Shown here: positions 15,271 to 23,844 of the stretch, piece by piece
How the letters are laid out: each line of letters starts with the position of its first letter
How positions within the stretch are numbered: position 1 is the stretch's first letter
IMG/VR virus record: IMGVR_UViG_3300035388_000008
Location: 1 to 36,045 of that record
Origin: a virus
Strand: one strand, 5' to 3'
Length of the DNA: 36,045 bases
The notes under the pieces: generated by a model
The model's database searches: none
What the model was told of the DNA's origin: nothing
The model's input: the letters and a program-made list of their open reading frames with translations, nothing else
Translations under genes and position numbers: made by a program

Positions 15271-18200
15271 TTATGAAACAGAGCCTATTTTACTTACTAT
15301 TACTGAATAATTTTCATCAGTAGTTTTTGCTCTTGTATATAATGTCATGCTATCGCCTGTTGTATTTGATAATACCACTGTTTTACTACTTGTTGATATT
15401 ACTAATCCTTGACTTGTTGTTGGCGTTGTATTCGTATCAGCAAATATTTCTGCTGTTAAATCTGAATTGTTAGTAATTAAGAATGTAAATTGATGATTTG
15501 GTGCTGAATATGTATAATTTGTAAATGCTATTGTTGGTGTTATAGTATCTAGCACTTCTTCTGTTGTTAATGTTATTCTATCGCTATCTTTAAACGCAAC
15601 TGATATAACTTCTATCTCATGCTCTATAAAATTAAATGTTGTAGCCATCCTATCATTATCTCTAAATGCGACTGATACTAATTCTTCTTGGAAATCAACG
15701 AAAATAAATTCAGCTTCTATTACATCATTATCTACAAAATCAATATCATCAATAATTATATCGTCATGATACAATATGTCCGCATAAATAATATCTGCAT
15801 CTCTAAATCCAATATTTAATATTTCATAATTATCTGGAGTAGAATATAAATAACTTTCATCTAAGAAATTAAAATATATTGTGCTAATAACTGTTTTTGT
15901 ATCATCTAAATTAACTTGATTGACAGCAAGGAATAAATTGCCAAAGCCATCAACTACACAATAATTATTTTCATTATATATTATGCTTGGAACATCTAAT
16001 TCGCTACTTCCTAGTGGTAATTGAAAAGGTATTCTTTCTAAGAAGTCAACAGCAACTCTCTCTGTATTAGATTTTTGATATCTTGTTGCGCTCGGTTGAT
16101 AATAAAGTGTTTCATTAATTCCTGTTACCAACACGTTTTTCCTTGATATCATATCGCCTATAATGAACGTTTCGTCTAAATCCTCTGCAGGCAATATTGG
16201 AATAGGCATTTCTACACCTAATATCTCACTTTTGTCTTTGTTAATTTCATAAACACTTGTGCTAAAATCAGGGTTTCTTTCTATAAACCAAGCTGCACCT
16301 ATTAAATCATAATCATCTATAATTGGCGAAAACTCGTACATGTCTCTTTGTGCTAAATCTAAATATCTTCTATAATTTACTGCTTCTGATATTGGTGGAA
16401 AATCAGCATAAGTAGCATAAACATAGGCTTCTGAAAATTCTAGTAATTGATTTCCTATTGCCGTAGTTACTAATCTTATATCATCATCAGCATGTAATGT
16501 TATCTCTGGAAACTTATTAGATTGCGCTGCCAATAATTCTGCTGGTGAATAAATCGGACTAAATTCTCCCAATTTTTCCCAATAGGAATCGAATAAATGT
16601 AATCTTCCGTATTGGAATGTTCCATCTTCTAAAGTGTAAGGAACTAAAATTTGTTTAAGTAATGTAGTCGAAACTTTTGTTTCTATCTCAACTTTCTTTC
16701 CGGCCAATTTAGTATCTGCAAAATCCAACTTAAATTTAATTGTGTTCTTTTCCGCCATTACCATTAAAGGCTTGTATGTTGCTTCTTCTTGTAAATCATC
16801 ACCATTTTCATAATTTATTTGTAACGCTGCGGCACTATAAGGTATTCCTGTTAATGTAACTAGCGAATCCCTAAACGTGTTTAAGAAGTTATACTTCAAT
16901 AGCGTTGTTTGAGTATCTAAAGTATCTTCTAAATCTTCGTTGCTTATTACTACAAACTTTAAAGGAATGTTTATATCTCTTTTTACATTATAATCTGTTT
17001 TTGTAAGCGAAATTTCATATGGTCTATATTCTTTATCTAATCTAATAAATTGTGCTATTCTATTCCAATCTCTACTTACTTCATATCTTGCTATTGCAAA
17101 TGCTCGATAATACAATATCTCAACCTTAGTAACCAGGAAGTTATCTTCTGTGTAATCACCTAAAGAATAAATACCGCCTGTGTTCGTGTCCGGATCATAT
17201 GCACCAATGTTATAATGCTTTCTACTAAAAGAAACGGTATCAACACCAATCCTTTGCATTTGTCCATATACATTACCTGTTAAATCGTACAAGTCATTAA
17301 TTCTCTCTTTTGGATTCAACTGAATTGCTGAAAGATTATCAAACATATCTGCTGTTAAATCATACTTATTTCTATCAACGCGATATTGTTGTGACCTCAT
17401 ATTTTCAATTAGGGGCACATATGTAACTTTAAACGTATAACCATTATTGTTTGGTCTATCTACGTTTCTATAGCCAATATCATCAAGTATGTTGTCTAAA
17501 GCTATTCCAGTTCCAAATTGATTAAATGTTTCATTAAAACCATCAAGTGAGTTATTCCCATATTGCCAATAAACAGCATGGCTTCTTGAACCAACTCCAT
17601 CATCATATTCTAAAGTGTCATAAATCAATTTATTATAACAATAATCAGTTATATCGACATCTTGATTAGTCAACGCACCATAATTTGGAACGAATATTTC
17701 AAGTGAAATAAAGTTTTGTAATTTATGAGCAAGTTTTAACTTAAAATTACTTTCGCCAACTATGATTTCATCACTACGAAATGTAATATATTCAGTAACT
17801 GAATTGGCAAATACGTTTGCTGTATTTTTGTCATAGTTTTCAGGAACTGTGTTTTCATGGAACATCTCTGCTTTCTGTGCAAAATTATCTCCACTAGCTT
17901 CGCTTATATAATCAATAGCTTCAAAATCAATAACAAATTTCAATAATTTTTGATTTATGAAATCGCCCTTTAATTTCCAATGCGGTGTGGTTTCTGTATC
18001 ATAAAACATTCTTGGTATTGCTTTTACAGCCTTAAATATTTCAATAAATATTTCTCGTGCATTTTTCTTTTCAAAAAATAATTGTGGTAATCTATCATCT
18101 TCAATTTCGCTAGCAAATGTACTATCTAATTCTACTAATCTTGTTTCAGGTTGTAATTCTAATGGTACAAATGGCGCTAGTTTAATTATTTGTTCTATCG

Positions 18201-18585
18201 CTTCATCAAGTGTGATTTGAGTACCATCTAAAGGTTGTGTAAATGTCTTAGTACCGATAATAAACTTTTCTAGCCACTTAGCAGGTTCTATCATAGCCAA
18301 TGTGTGATTATATCTTCTATTAGCTTCTACTGCTGATTTAGTTGATATTTCAGCCTTAGTGCTATAAATTAGCCAATCAGCTGTTATTATATTTCCTTGA
18401 TTATCATTTTTAGATATTCTTATTCTTGAAAATCTTTTAAATGGTAATTTTCTTGTTAATCTAGGTATTGCTATTACCGCACTATCTAAACTTTCATCAA
18501 GTTTAAAGGTTTCGGCTAACATATCTGGGTAAACTGTAGTTGTTGCGCCTTTTTCATATATGATTAAAGTATAACTAAATACCAT
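15271..18585 (-). CDS. tail-tip / baseplate hub protein
   Basis: 1104 residues behind AGGAGG. The N-terminal part resembles the tail-tip proteins of siphophages: strands around KRFSRIRISKNDNQGN, WLIYSTKAEISTKS, and YNHTLAMIEPAKWLEKFI, a pattern (RYTHxLxLIEPTKxLE) I know from baseplate hub/Tal-type proteins. A long alpha/beta middle follows. Residues about 918-1010 hold four copies of a 20-26-residue beta repeat (for example SVAFRDNDRM and SVAFKDSDRI), then a C-terminal Ig-like region. It stands where the tape-measure and hub genes of siphophages meet. No peptidase or lysozyme motif is visible. Confidence 0.7.
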   Translation of the reverse strand: MVFSYTLIIYEKGATTTVYPDMLAETFKLDESLDSAVIAIPRLTRKLPFKRFSRIRISKNDNQGNIITADWLIYSTKAEISTKSAVEANRRYNHTLAMIEPAKWLEKFIIGTKTFTQPLDGTQITLDEAIEQIIKLAPFVPLELQPETRLVELDSTFASEIEDDRLPQLFFEKKNAREIFIEIFKAVKAIPRMFYDTETTPHWKLKGDFINQKLLKFVIDFEAIDYISEASGDNFAQKAEMFHENTVPENYDKNTANVFANSVTEYITFRSDEIIVGESNFKLKLAHKLQNFISLEIFVPNYGALTNQDVDITDYCYNKLIYDTLEYDDGVGSRSHAVYWQYGNNSLDGFNETFNQFGTGIALDNILDDIGYRNVDRPNNNGYTFKVTYVPLIENMRSQQYRVDRNKYDLTADMFDNLSAIQLNPKERINDLYDLTGNVYGQMQRIGVDTVSFSRKHYNIGAYDPDTNTGGIYSLGDYTEDNFLVTKVEILYYRAFAIARYEVSRDWNRIAQFIRLDKEYRPYEISLTKTDYNVKRDINIPLKFVVISNEDLEDTLDTQTTLLKYNFLNTFRDSLVTLTGIPYSAAALQINYENGDDLQEEATYKPLMVMAEKNTIKFKLDFADTKLAGKKVEIETKVSTTLLKQILVPYTLEDGTFQYGRLHLFDSYWEKLGEFSPIYSPAELLAAQSNKFPEITLHADDDIRLVTTAIGNQLLEFSEAYVYATYADFPPISEAVNYRRYLDLAQRDMYEFSPIIDDYDLIGAAWFIERNPDFSTSVYEINKDKSEILGVEMPIPILPAEDLDETFIIGDMISRKNVLVTGINETLYYQPSATRYQKSNTERVAVDFLERIPFQLPLGSSELDVPSIIYNENNYCVVDGFGNLFLAVNQVNLDDTKTVISTIYFNFLDESYLYSTPDNYEILNIGFRDADIIYADILYHDDIIIDDIDFVDNDVIEAEFIFVDFQEELVSVAFRDNDRMATTFNFIEHEIEVISVAFKDSDRITLTTEEVLDTITPTIAFTNYTYSAPNHQFTFLITNNSDLTAEIFADTNTTPTTSQGLVISTSSKTVVLSNTTGDSMTLYTRAKTTDENYSVIVSKIGSVS

Positions 18586-18591
18586 GATTGC

Positions 18592-19014
18592 CTACCTCCT
18601 TGTATTAACTGTTCCGCCACTTAAATCTTTCATAAATTCTGCGTTTAAATTCTCTTTGAATTGTTTAATCTGATATTGAACACCTGCGTTTGCAACATAT
18701 AACGCTCCTGCTCCGATAGCCCTTACTGGATTTGTTATAGAAGCCAAAGCTAATCCAACACCAATTATTCCTAATTGTCTTTTTCTTTGAGTAACTGTAT
18801 TTTCAGTTAGAGAACCTATATAACTGTTTATTTTTGCTGCTCCTCCTAAAATTGCTGTTCCTACTCTCCTAAAGCTGATTTGAGTGCTTTTACCTTTATT
18901 TTCAGGTTTAACTACTTGTGTTTTTTTGTTGATTGACGTTGCATATTTAGGGCTTGTCTTTGCGTGTTGATTTTGCATATTATTGTAATTTACATCAATA
19001 TTATAATTTTGCAT
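18592..19014 (-). CDS. short protein in the tape-measure position (ejection or mini tape-measure candidate)
   Basis: 140 residues: a polar, Asn/Gln/Lys-rich N-terminal half, then a hydrophobic Gly/Ala-rich region (about 81-110: LGIIGVGLALASITNPVRAI, GAGALYVANAGV), and a basic end. It lies between the tail protein at 19025-19879 and the tail-tip gene, where siphophages place the tape measure. Hydrophobic membrane-seeking segments are typical of tape-measure and ejection proteins. At about 1.5 angstrom of tail per residue this length would give a tail of only about 20 nm. No sequence family is recognised, so this is inference. Confidence 0.5.
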   Translation of the reverse strand: MQNYNIDVNYNNMQNQHAKTSPKYATSINKKTQVVKPENKGKSTQISFRRVGTAILGGAAKINSYIGSLTENTVTQRKRQLGIIGVGLALASITNPVRAIGAGALYVANAGVQYQIKQFKENLNAEFMKDLSGGTVNTRR

Positions 19015-19024
19015 AAAATCCTCC

Positions 19025-19879
19025 CTATTCTGCTACATAATCACTCTTGAACATGTCAAAACTTATATATTGTTTTTCCCCTAATAAGATAGGTTTAGAT
19101 ATATTTTTAAGATGAACCCAAAATTGATTCTTAGTAACTCCGTTTGTTTTCTCTTGGTAATAGAATTTCTTTGTTAAATCGTAAGTATCTGATGAAATAT
19201 CTTCTAAAATATTAGTTTCTATGAACGAATTGACATAAACAACTATCTTTCCACCCCAAAAACTTTCCTCATTTCCACCTTTTGCTTCATATTCTGTGAT
19301 TCTTTGTGGTAAATTTTCTGTATTATCTCTATCTATTGAACCGTCATAAGGTAATATTTGAGTTGTAGTAGTTGTAGTTCCTAAAAAATAGGTGTATCTG
19401 TTACCAAAATAGTTAGTATCACTAAATTCAATATATACGCTCATTGAAACTTCGGTATAATAAGTGCCATTTATCGGACCTACAACGCCATTTGGTATGA
19501 TTCCACTACAACTCCATACTGTATGATATGTGTTGGTGTCTGTTAAGTCCTCACTATTACCTACAACTTGGGCTATAAACTGATTTAATGTGCTTAAATC
19601 TGCTTCAGCTATTCTTTGATCCGTTCCATTTAATAAAAAAGAAACATTAATTGTTGCGCTACCATTTATTTGGTTTGGCAATGCTTGATGTTCAATATCT
19701 ATTTCTGCCATAGCTGTTATGTATGCTGTCTCAATTATTCTATAACCGTTTCTAACATCATATAAAAAACTAGGTGATTTATCATTTAATTGAGAATATG
19801 AACCAACTCTAAACACCTTGTTATCTGTATTGTTATTAAGTTTTGTTTCAATGCTAGCTCTTATTAATTCATATAACAT
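19025..19879 (-). CDS. tail protein (terminator/tube-like candidate)
   Basis: 284 residues behind AAAGGAG. The start (LYELIRASIETKLN, then VFRVGSY) resembles tail-completion/terminator proteins. The rest is beta-rich (NGSATINVSFLLNG; YYTEVSMSVYIEFSD) and could be a tube-like or neck domain. It lies after the connector genes and before the presumed tape-measure slot. There is no separate 150-200-residue tube gene nearby, so a fused role is possible. Its ATG overlaps the upstream TAA by one base. Confidence 0.5.
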   Translation of the reverse strand: MLYELIRASIETKLNNNTDNKVFRVGSYSQLNDKSPSFLYDVRNGYRIIETAYITAMAEIDIEHQALPNQINGSATINVSFLLNGTDQRIAEADLSTLNQFIAQVVGNSEDLTDTNTYHTVWSCSGIIPNGVVGPINGTYYTEVSMSVYIEFSDTNYFGNRYTYFLGTTTTTTQILPYDGSIDRDNTENLPQRITEYEAKGGNEESFWGGKIVVYVNSFIETNILEDISSDTYDLTKKFYYQEKTNGVTKNQFWVHLKNISKPILLGEKQYISFDMFKSDYVAE

Positions 19880-20340
19880 TACAAACTCCTTTCCTTAAAG
19901 TCAGGGTCAAATATTTCGCACCCAACTTCGTGTTTCCAGCCGTTTTTCATAGCTATTTGGTTGACATCTAATTTAAGACTTTGTTGATGTTGCAAATTCC
20001 TTTGCTCTGAAATATTAATATTGTTTTCAACGTTCCTAGCTACATATCTGAACCTATTTACTTTACTTTTATTATTACTTGCATATTTAGCGTATAAATA
20101 ACTCGCTATTGTAGGCACTGTTCTATTACCGATAAAGCCAACATTTGACCTTGAATGTCTTGTTCCTTCTTCAAGGAAATAAATATAAAAAGCATCTTCT
20201 AAAGAATAACCGATACGGAACCCACGATTAGTCCTTATTGATTTAATAGCATTATACCTTACATTTCCTTTATCAAACGGTGCAATAGCCATTGCAATAC
20301 CTTTGCTAGTTCGCATATCTGACGTAATGTTTATTCCCAT
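19879..20340 (-). CDS. neck / tail-completion protein, HK97 gp10-like
   Basis: 153 residues from the ATG at 20340 (begins MGINITSDMRTSKGIAMAIA). The frame is open for 18 codons further upstream (20394), but that would overlap the previous gene by 53 bases. GGAG with a standard gap precedes 20340, which lies just past the upstream stop. IGYSLEDAFYIYFLEEGTRH followed by a Pro-containing helix resembles the YxxxxExGT region of HK97 gp10-type neck proteins. Position after the head-closure protein agrees. Confidence 0.55.
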   Translation of the reverse strand: MGINITSDMRTSKGIAMAIAPFDKGNVRYNAIKSIRTNRGFRIGYSLEDAFYIYFLEEGTRHSRSNVGFIGNRTVPTIASYLYAKYASNNKSKVNRFRYVARNVENNINISEQRNLQHQQSLKLDVNQIAMKNGWKHEVGCEIFDPDFKERSL

Positions 20341-20341
20341 T

Positions 20342-20707
20342 TTAAGACAGCTCCAAAATATTAGGCGCTTTCTTAGATATAGCAAAGAACCCATGTTGTA
20401 ATTGTGGCAATACCCTTGTAATGCTTAATGTATTTCCTTCTTTAAAAAGTATTTTATCTCTTTCTCTAAAATCAATATCAGTTTCGCTACAAAATATAAC
20501 TCTATCGTATCTGCCCTTTAAATGTCCTGATAACGGTTGAAATGTCATTTCCGTTGAATTAAGATATCTGTATCTAAACTTGCGTGTATATTTAATAACA
20601 TCATAACTAATGGTTGCGGTATCTTTAATCATGCTATCAACCAGTGTTATATCTTCACTTTTAACTAAATAAGCTACTCTTACTTCGCCTGCTCCGATAT
20701 TAGCCAT
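20342..20707 (-). CDS. head-closure protein (SPP1 gp16-like)
   Basis: 121 residues, mainly beta. The core ETDIDFRERDKILFKEGN followed by TLSITRVLPQ has the pattern of a small beta-barrel head-closure protein (a charged turn, GN/GD, then an xIxRV strand). Its place, between the helical connector and the gp10-like protein, is the normal one. Sequence similarity is weak, so the name rests on pattern plus gene order. Confidence 0.55.
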   Translation of the reverse strand: MANIGAGEVRVAYLVKSEDITLVDSMIKDTATISYDVIKYTRKFRYRYLNSTEMTFQPLSGHLKGRYDRVIFCSETDIDFRERDKILFKEGNTLSITRVLPQLQHGFFAISKKAPNILELS

Positions 20708-20709
20708 AA

Positions 20710-21195
20710 TTAGTACCCCATTTCATCATAATCAAAAGTGCTTTCTCTAGCCAATAGGAAGCGTTGTCCTTGATATAGCAATTTAGCATTTCTAAGAATG
20801 TTTTGCGCATCTGGTGATATTCTAGCTTTGCCTCTAAATTTATCTAAACTAATTTGAACACCATTAAGAGGGTTAATACCACTTTGCTTTGCAAGAAATT
20901 CAGCATTAACTTCTATTTCAAATCTTATTTGTTCTTCTAAAGCTTCTTGAATAATAGGCCTTAAATCTTCATCAAAAGCAAGCCAATACTCCATTTGCTT
21001 TCTATAATTAGTGTGTGCGTAAATCCAATTATATATAGTTCTAGCAGTTTGATATAGTTTATCTTTGCCTTTAGTGACACTACCAGTTTCTTCAACCATA
21101 TCAATTCCAAAGTCATTTTTAAGATATTCCATTTCTAATACATACTTATGTCTAGTATAATTGTATTTCATTTGTGCTGTATCTAAAATCGCCAT
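20710..21195 (-). CDS. head-tail connector (adaptor) protein
   Basis: 161 residues, largely helical with an acidic middle (FDEDLRPIIQEALEEQIRFE) and a short basic segment near the end. It is the second gene after the major capsid protein, in the usual place for the first connector ring that docks under the portal. I recognise no direct family, so the role is inferred from order and helical make-up. Confidence 0.5.
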   Translation of the reverse strand: MAILDTAQMKYNYTRHKYVLEMEYLKNDFGIDMVEETGSVTKGKDKLYQTARTIYNWIYAHTNYRKQMEYWLAFDEDLRPIIQEALEEQIRFEIEVNAEFLAKQSGINPLNGVQISLDKFRGKARISPDAQNILRNAKLLYQGQRFLLARESTFDYDEMGY

Positions 21196-21216
21196 ATCGA
21201 CACCACCTTTTTATTT

Positions 21217-21690
21217 TTATTCTTTATCTTCTGTTGCTAATACTATCGGTTCAAAGTCTATTGTTTCATCATCATATTCAAATTTTAAGTTTTTAGTAAT
21301 GTCATACATTTTACCTTTTCCTAAAACTACTTTCTTATAAAATCTGTTTGCTACATTCAATTCCTTTTTTTCAATATCTGTTATTGTTTCGGCAAGTAAC
21401 TTATCATTAAGTGTTTCAATGATATTCCATACAAACTTTTGCATATCTGCTAAGTCTTTGAAGTTCTTAGCATTTGCTTTAATGTGTTGAATTAGATTAA
21501 ACTGAATTACTATGTTTGACTTCAAGTATTTTTCAAGCATTTTTGAATAAAATTCATTTGCTCTTAATGTTGTTTCGTATAACTCAACGCCTTCTTCGGT
21601 TTCTAAATCATACGGATCACTTGATAATAATTCATCAAACTTATTATAAACCTTTTTTTCATCTTCTGTAAATTCTCTAACTTTTTCCAT
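21217..21690 (-). CDS. hypothetical head or connector protein
   Basis: 157 residues, helical and acidic (FTEDEKKVYNKFDELLSSDP; EGVELYETTLRANEFYSKML), with a beta-like acidic end. It is the first gene after the capsid terminator and its structured gap. In siphophages this slot holds a connector, a head-decoration protein or a tail-assembly factor; I cannot choose between them. Confidence 0.5.
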   Translation of the reverse strand: MEKVREFTEDEKKVYNKFDELLSSDPYDLETEEGVELYETTLRANEFYSKMLEKYLKSNIVIQFNLIQHIKANAKNFKDLADMQKFVWNIIETLNDKLLAETITDIEKKELNVANRFYKKVVLGKGKMYDITKNLKFEYDDETIDFEPIVLATEDKE

Positions 21691-21714
21691 TTAATGCACC
21701 CCTTTATTTTTTAG

Positions 21715-21759
21715 TAAAGTGTAATGGATTCACACCATTATTAAGTCTTACACACTTTA
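21715..21759 (-). promoter_or_regulatory. structured RNA region between capsid gene and tail genes
   Basis: An 8-bp perfect inverted repeat, TAAAGTGT (21715-21722) with ACACTTTA (21752-21759), encloses a second one, AATGG (21723-21727) with CCATT (21735-21739). It lies downstream of the capsid terminator and just before the next gene's ribosome binding site (minus strand). It could stabilise the processed 5' end of the tail transcript or tune readthrough. The repeats are seen directly; the role is inferred. Confidence 0.5.
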
Positions 21760-21760
21760 T

Positions 21761-21797
21761 AGAAAAGGTGGCAATAACATTGCCATTACGCCACCAT
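21761..21797 (-). terminator. terminator after the major capsid gene (minus strand)
   Basis: On the minus strand the capsid gene is followed by GGTGGC ... GCCACC and, within it, TGGCAAT-GTT-ATTGCCA, then TTTTC. Either pairing gives a stable stem followed by a short T run. Placed directly after the most abundant virion protein it is probably a partial terminator that lets only part of transcription reach the tail genes. Confidence 0.75.
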
Positions 21798-21812
21798 TTA
21801 AATTATTTATTG

Positions 21813-23195
21813 TTATTCAGTCGTTGCGATTGATACTGTGTCTGTTTGTGGTGTTGATAATGCTGTGTAAGTTTTAACTCCTAATGGATAAGTAATAGCC
21901 ATTATTTGAGCCGTTAATACTGTTCCTGCATCTGCTGCAACACCAGTAACTACACAAGTTGAAACGGTTGTGAAACCGTAAGTAGTTCCAACTGTGAATT
22001 TAGTCTCATCTGCTGAACTCCACATTACTGCATATTTTGAACCATCTAAACTTGGCGCAACGGTTGCGGTCATTGTAATATCTGCCCCAACTGCTACAGT
22101 TTCAAGCCCTGTAATAACTACTGCTGTAGTCGCTACCGTATCATCTGAACCTTCTGGTAAAATTTCAAGAGGAACTGAACCTTCTTGGAAAGTTCCGCTA
22201 GCTAGTAATTTAATACCACCCTCGAAAAATACTTTTGTTCCAAAGTTAGATAATGGTTGGATTCTTAACCCTTGACCTACTGGACTATCAATTACTTTAG
22301 TTTGGTCTGGGAAAGCTTGCCCTCTACCTGTTGCAATATGAGAACATAAGATACCGGCTATATTATGTAAGTAACCTGCTGATTGACCCATCCATTTTTC
22401 TGCTTCTGTCCATAATTGACTTGATGCCATAAATACTGGAATACCATCTAACATACCACGATATCCTCTATTGATTTCTGGTAATGTTTCTACATCAACA
22501 TCAATAGCTCCACTTGCTAAGATTTCTTGCGCAAAGTTTGACCCACCAACGATTACTGAACCTTTTTTACGAAGGTCTGTAAATACTGATGGTCTTAAAA
22601 TCCATATTCTACCACTTTGAGGATAATAAGCGTGATAAACGCCATCTCCATCATTAAGTAATTCACTACCAGCTAACATATATGTTAATGCTTCGCCATC
22701 AGTAGTTGGGTCATAAGTTAAAATTTTGTCTGTTTCTGCTCCGGCTGTAATAACAGCATTAATAACAGCAACCATTTGTGTAGCCATTGTAGCCGAGTTC
22801 ATACCGATTGTAATATTCTTACCGATTTCTCTAGCTCTAACTTGAACGCTTGATACTCCGCCAAGTGATAATTTTTGTTGAGATACTGGTACATCTTCTG
22901 CTTGGTCATATTGGAATAAGAACTCAATAAATTCTTCATCTAAACCAATAGCTGTGATAGCTGTATCATCAAACCAACCACCGTTATTAGTTGCTCCTAA
23001 TTTTCTCCATTTACCAGTTGATGGTTTAACCTTTGGTACACGGACTCCACCGGCACCCATATCTTTAATTGTAATTTCTGTAATACCTAGACCATCTCTG
23101 TATATTTGGTCTTGAATCAATCTTTCTATAATCCATTCCGATACCGCTACATGAAGAGCCGTATCATTAACTCCTGTAAATGTTGCAAAAGCCAT
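21813..23195 (-). CDS. major capsid protein with C-terminal Ig-like (Big2-type) domain
   Basis: 460 residues. Position (after portal, MuF and scaffold; before a terminator and connectors) and the body of the protein fit an HK97-fold capsid protein, with PVSQQKLSLGG, an N-terminal helical arm, and PEINRGYRGMLDGIPVFMAS. From about residue 355 a bacterial Ig-like domain is appended (VVITGLETVAVGADITMTAT; MWSSADETKFTV; CVVTGVAADAGTVLTA). Such domains are displayed on the outside of some capsids and are thought to bind carbohydrate or mucin. Strong AAAGGAG precedes the ATG. Confidence 0.85.
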   Translation of the reverse strand: MAFATFTGVNDTALHVAVSEWIIERLIQDQIYRDGLGITEITIKDMGAGGVRVPKVKPSTGKWRKLGATNNGGWFDDTAITAIGLDEEFIEFLFQYDQAEDVPVSQQKLSLGGVSSVQVRAREIGKNITIGMNSATMATQMVAVINAVITAGAETDKILTYDPTTDGEALTYMLAGSELLNDGDGVYHAYYPQSGRIWILRPSVFTDLRKKGSVIVGGSNFAQEILASGAIDVDVETLPEINRGYRGMLDGIPVFMASSQLWTEAEKWMGQSAGYLHNIAGILCSHIATGRGQAFPDQTKVIDSPVGQGLRIQPLSNFGTKVFFEGGIKLLASGTFQEGSVPLEILPEGSDDTVATTAVVITGLETVAVGADITMTATVAPSLDGSKYAVMWSSADETKFTVGTTYGFTTVSTCVVTGVAADAGTVLTAQIMAITYPLGVKTYTALSTPQTDTVSIATTE

Positions 23196-23217
23196 AGTTT
23201 TTCACTCCTTTGTGATT

Positions 23218-23709
23218 TTATTTTTGGTTATAAAAACCGCTTACTAATTTTTTTCGTTTTAATTCTTTGTCTGGAACAGTGTCTTTAGTCCTAATTTTTT
23301 GTTGAATACTACCATTAGGCATCTTCTTTTCTAGTTCTTCAATCTTTTCTTGAAATTCAACTAGCTTTTTATCTTTTTCTTCCAGCAATTTTGTGTATTT
23401 TTCATCTACTGATTTAATTTTTTCATCAAATTTGGCATTAAACTTATCAGATTCTTCTTTAGCAATTCTTTCTGCTTCTAGTCTTTCAGCTTCTATTCTC
23501 TCTTTTTCCGCTTTTTCTTTCTCTGCGGACAACTTTTCAGCCGCTAACCTATCTGCTTCTTCCTTTTCGGAGGCTAATCTTTCCTCTTCTAGTCTTTTTG
23601 CTTCATTTTCTGCATCTAGCTTTTCTTTAGCTAGTCTTTCTTGTTCTAAAATTTCTTCTGGTGTCAACTCCATATTATTCCCCTTTTTCTTTTTTAAAAA
23701 TTTGAACAT
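23218..23709 (-). CDS. coiled-coil scaffold protein candidate
   Basis: 163 residues, almost entirely charged helix with repeated ALAxEKxxAExxRLEAER-type units (about residues 14-130). It begins with a basic patch (KFLKKKKG) and ends in a basic C-terminal segment. Length, charge and position directly before the capsid gene fit a phage scaffolding protein. No protease gene or protease motif is visible near it. AAGGAG precedes the first ATG; an internal ATG lies at residue 13. Low-complexity repeats make relationships hard to judge. Confidence 0.65.
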   Translation of the reverse strand: MFKFLKKKKGNNMELTPEEILEQERLAKEKLDAENEAKRLEEERLASEKEEADRLAAEKLSAEKEKAEKERIEAERLEAERIAKEESDKFNAKFDEKIKSVDEKYTKLLEEKDKKLVEFQEKIEELEKKMPNGSIQQKIRTKDTVPDKELKRKKLVSGFYNQK

Positions 23710-23844
23710 AATTTCACTCCTTTAACTACTTATAAGCAACGGACTAGATTCTAAGTTACTTATGCTTTAGCACGTTTCACCTAGTAATCGGTTGATTACT
23801 TTCGTAAAAACTTGTATATTTTTAGGCTGTAAAGCCTTTGTTCA
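23710..23844 (-). promoter_or_regulatory. structured gap between MuF-like and scaffold genes
   Basis: A 135-base gap, long for this operon. It holds two hairpins: AGTAATC (23783-23789) with GATTACT (23794-23800) and a 4-base loop, and AGGCT (23824-23828) with AGCCT (23833-23837). Neither is followed by a T run on the minus strand, so they are not obvious terminators; RNA processing, translation control or a hidden promoter are possible. Confidence 0.4.

Noticed and set aside
23393-23725. 110-residue plus-strand frame over the scaffold gene
   Set aside because: Ser/Ala-rich mirror of the Glu/Lys-rich scaffold codons; no ribosome binding site or context.
23710-23844. tRNA or other stable RNA in the gap before the scaffold gene
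   Set aside because: No cloverleaf, T-loop sequence or CCA end could be fitted to the hairpins.
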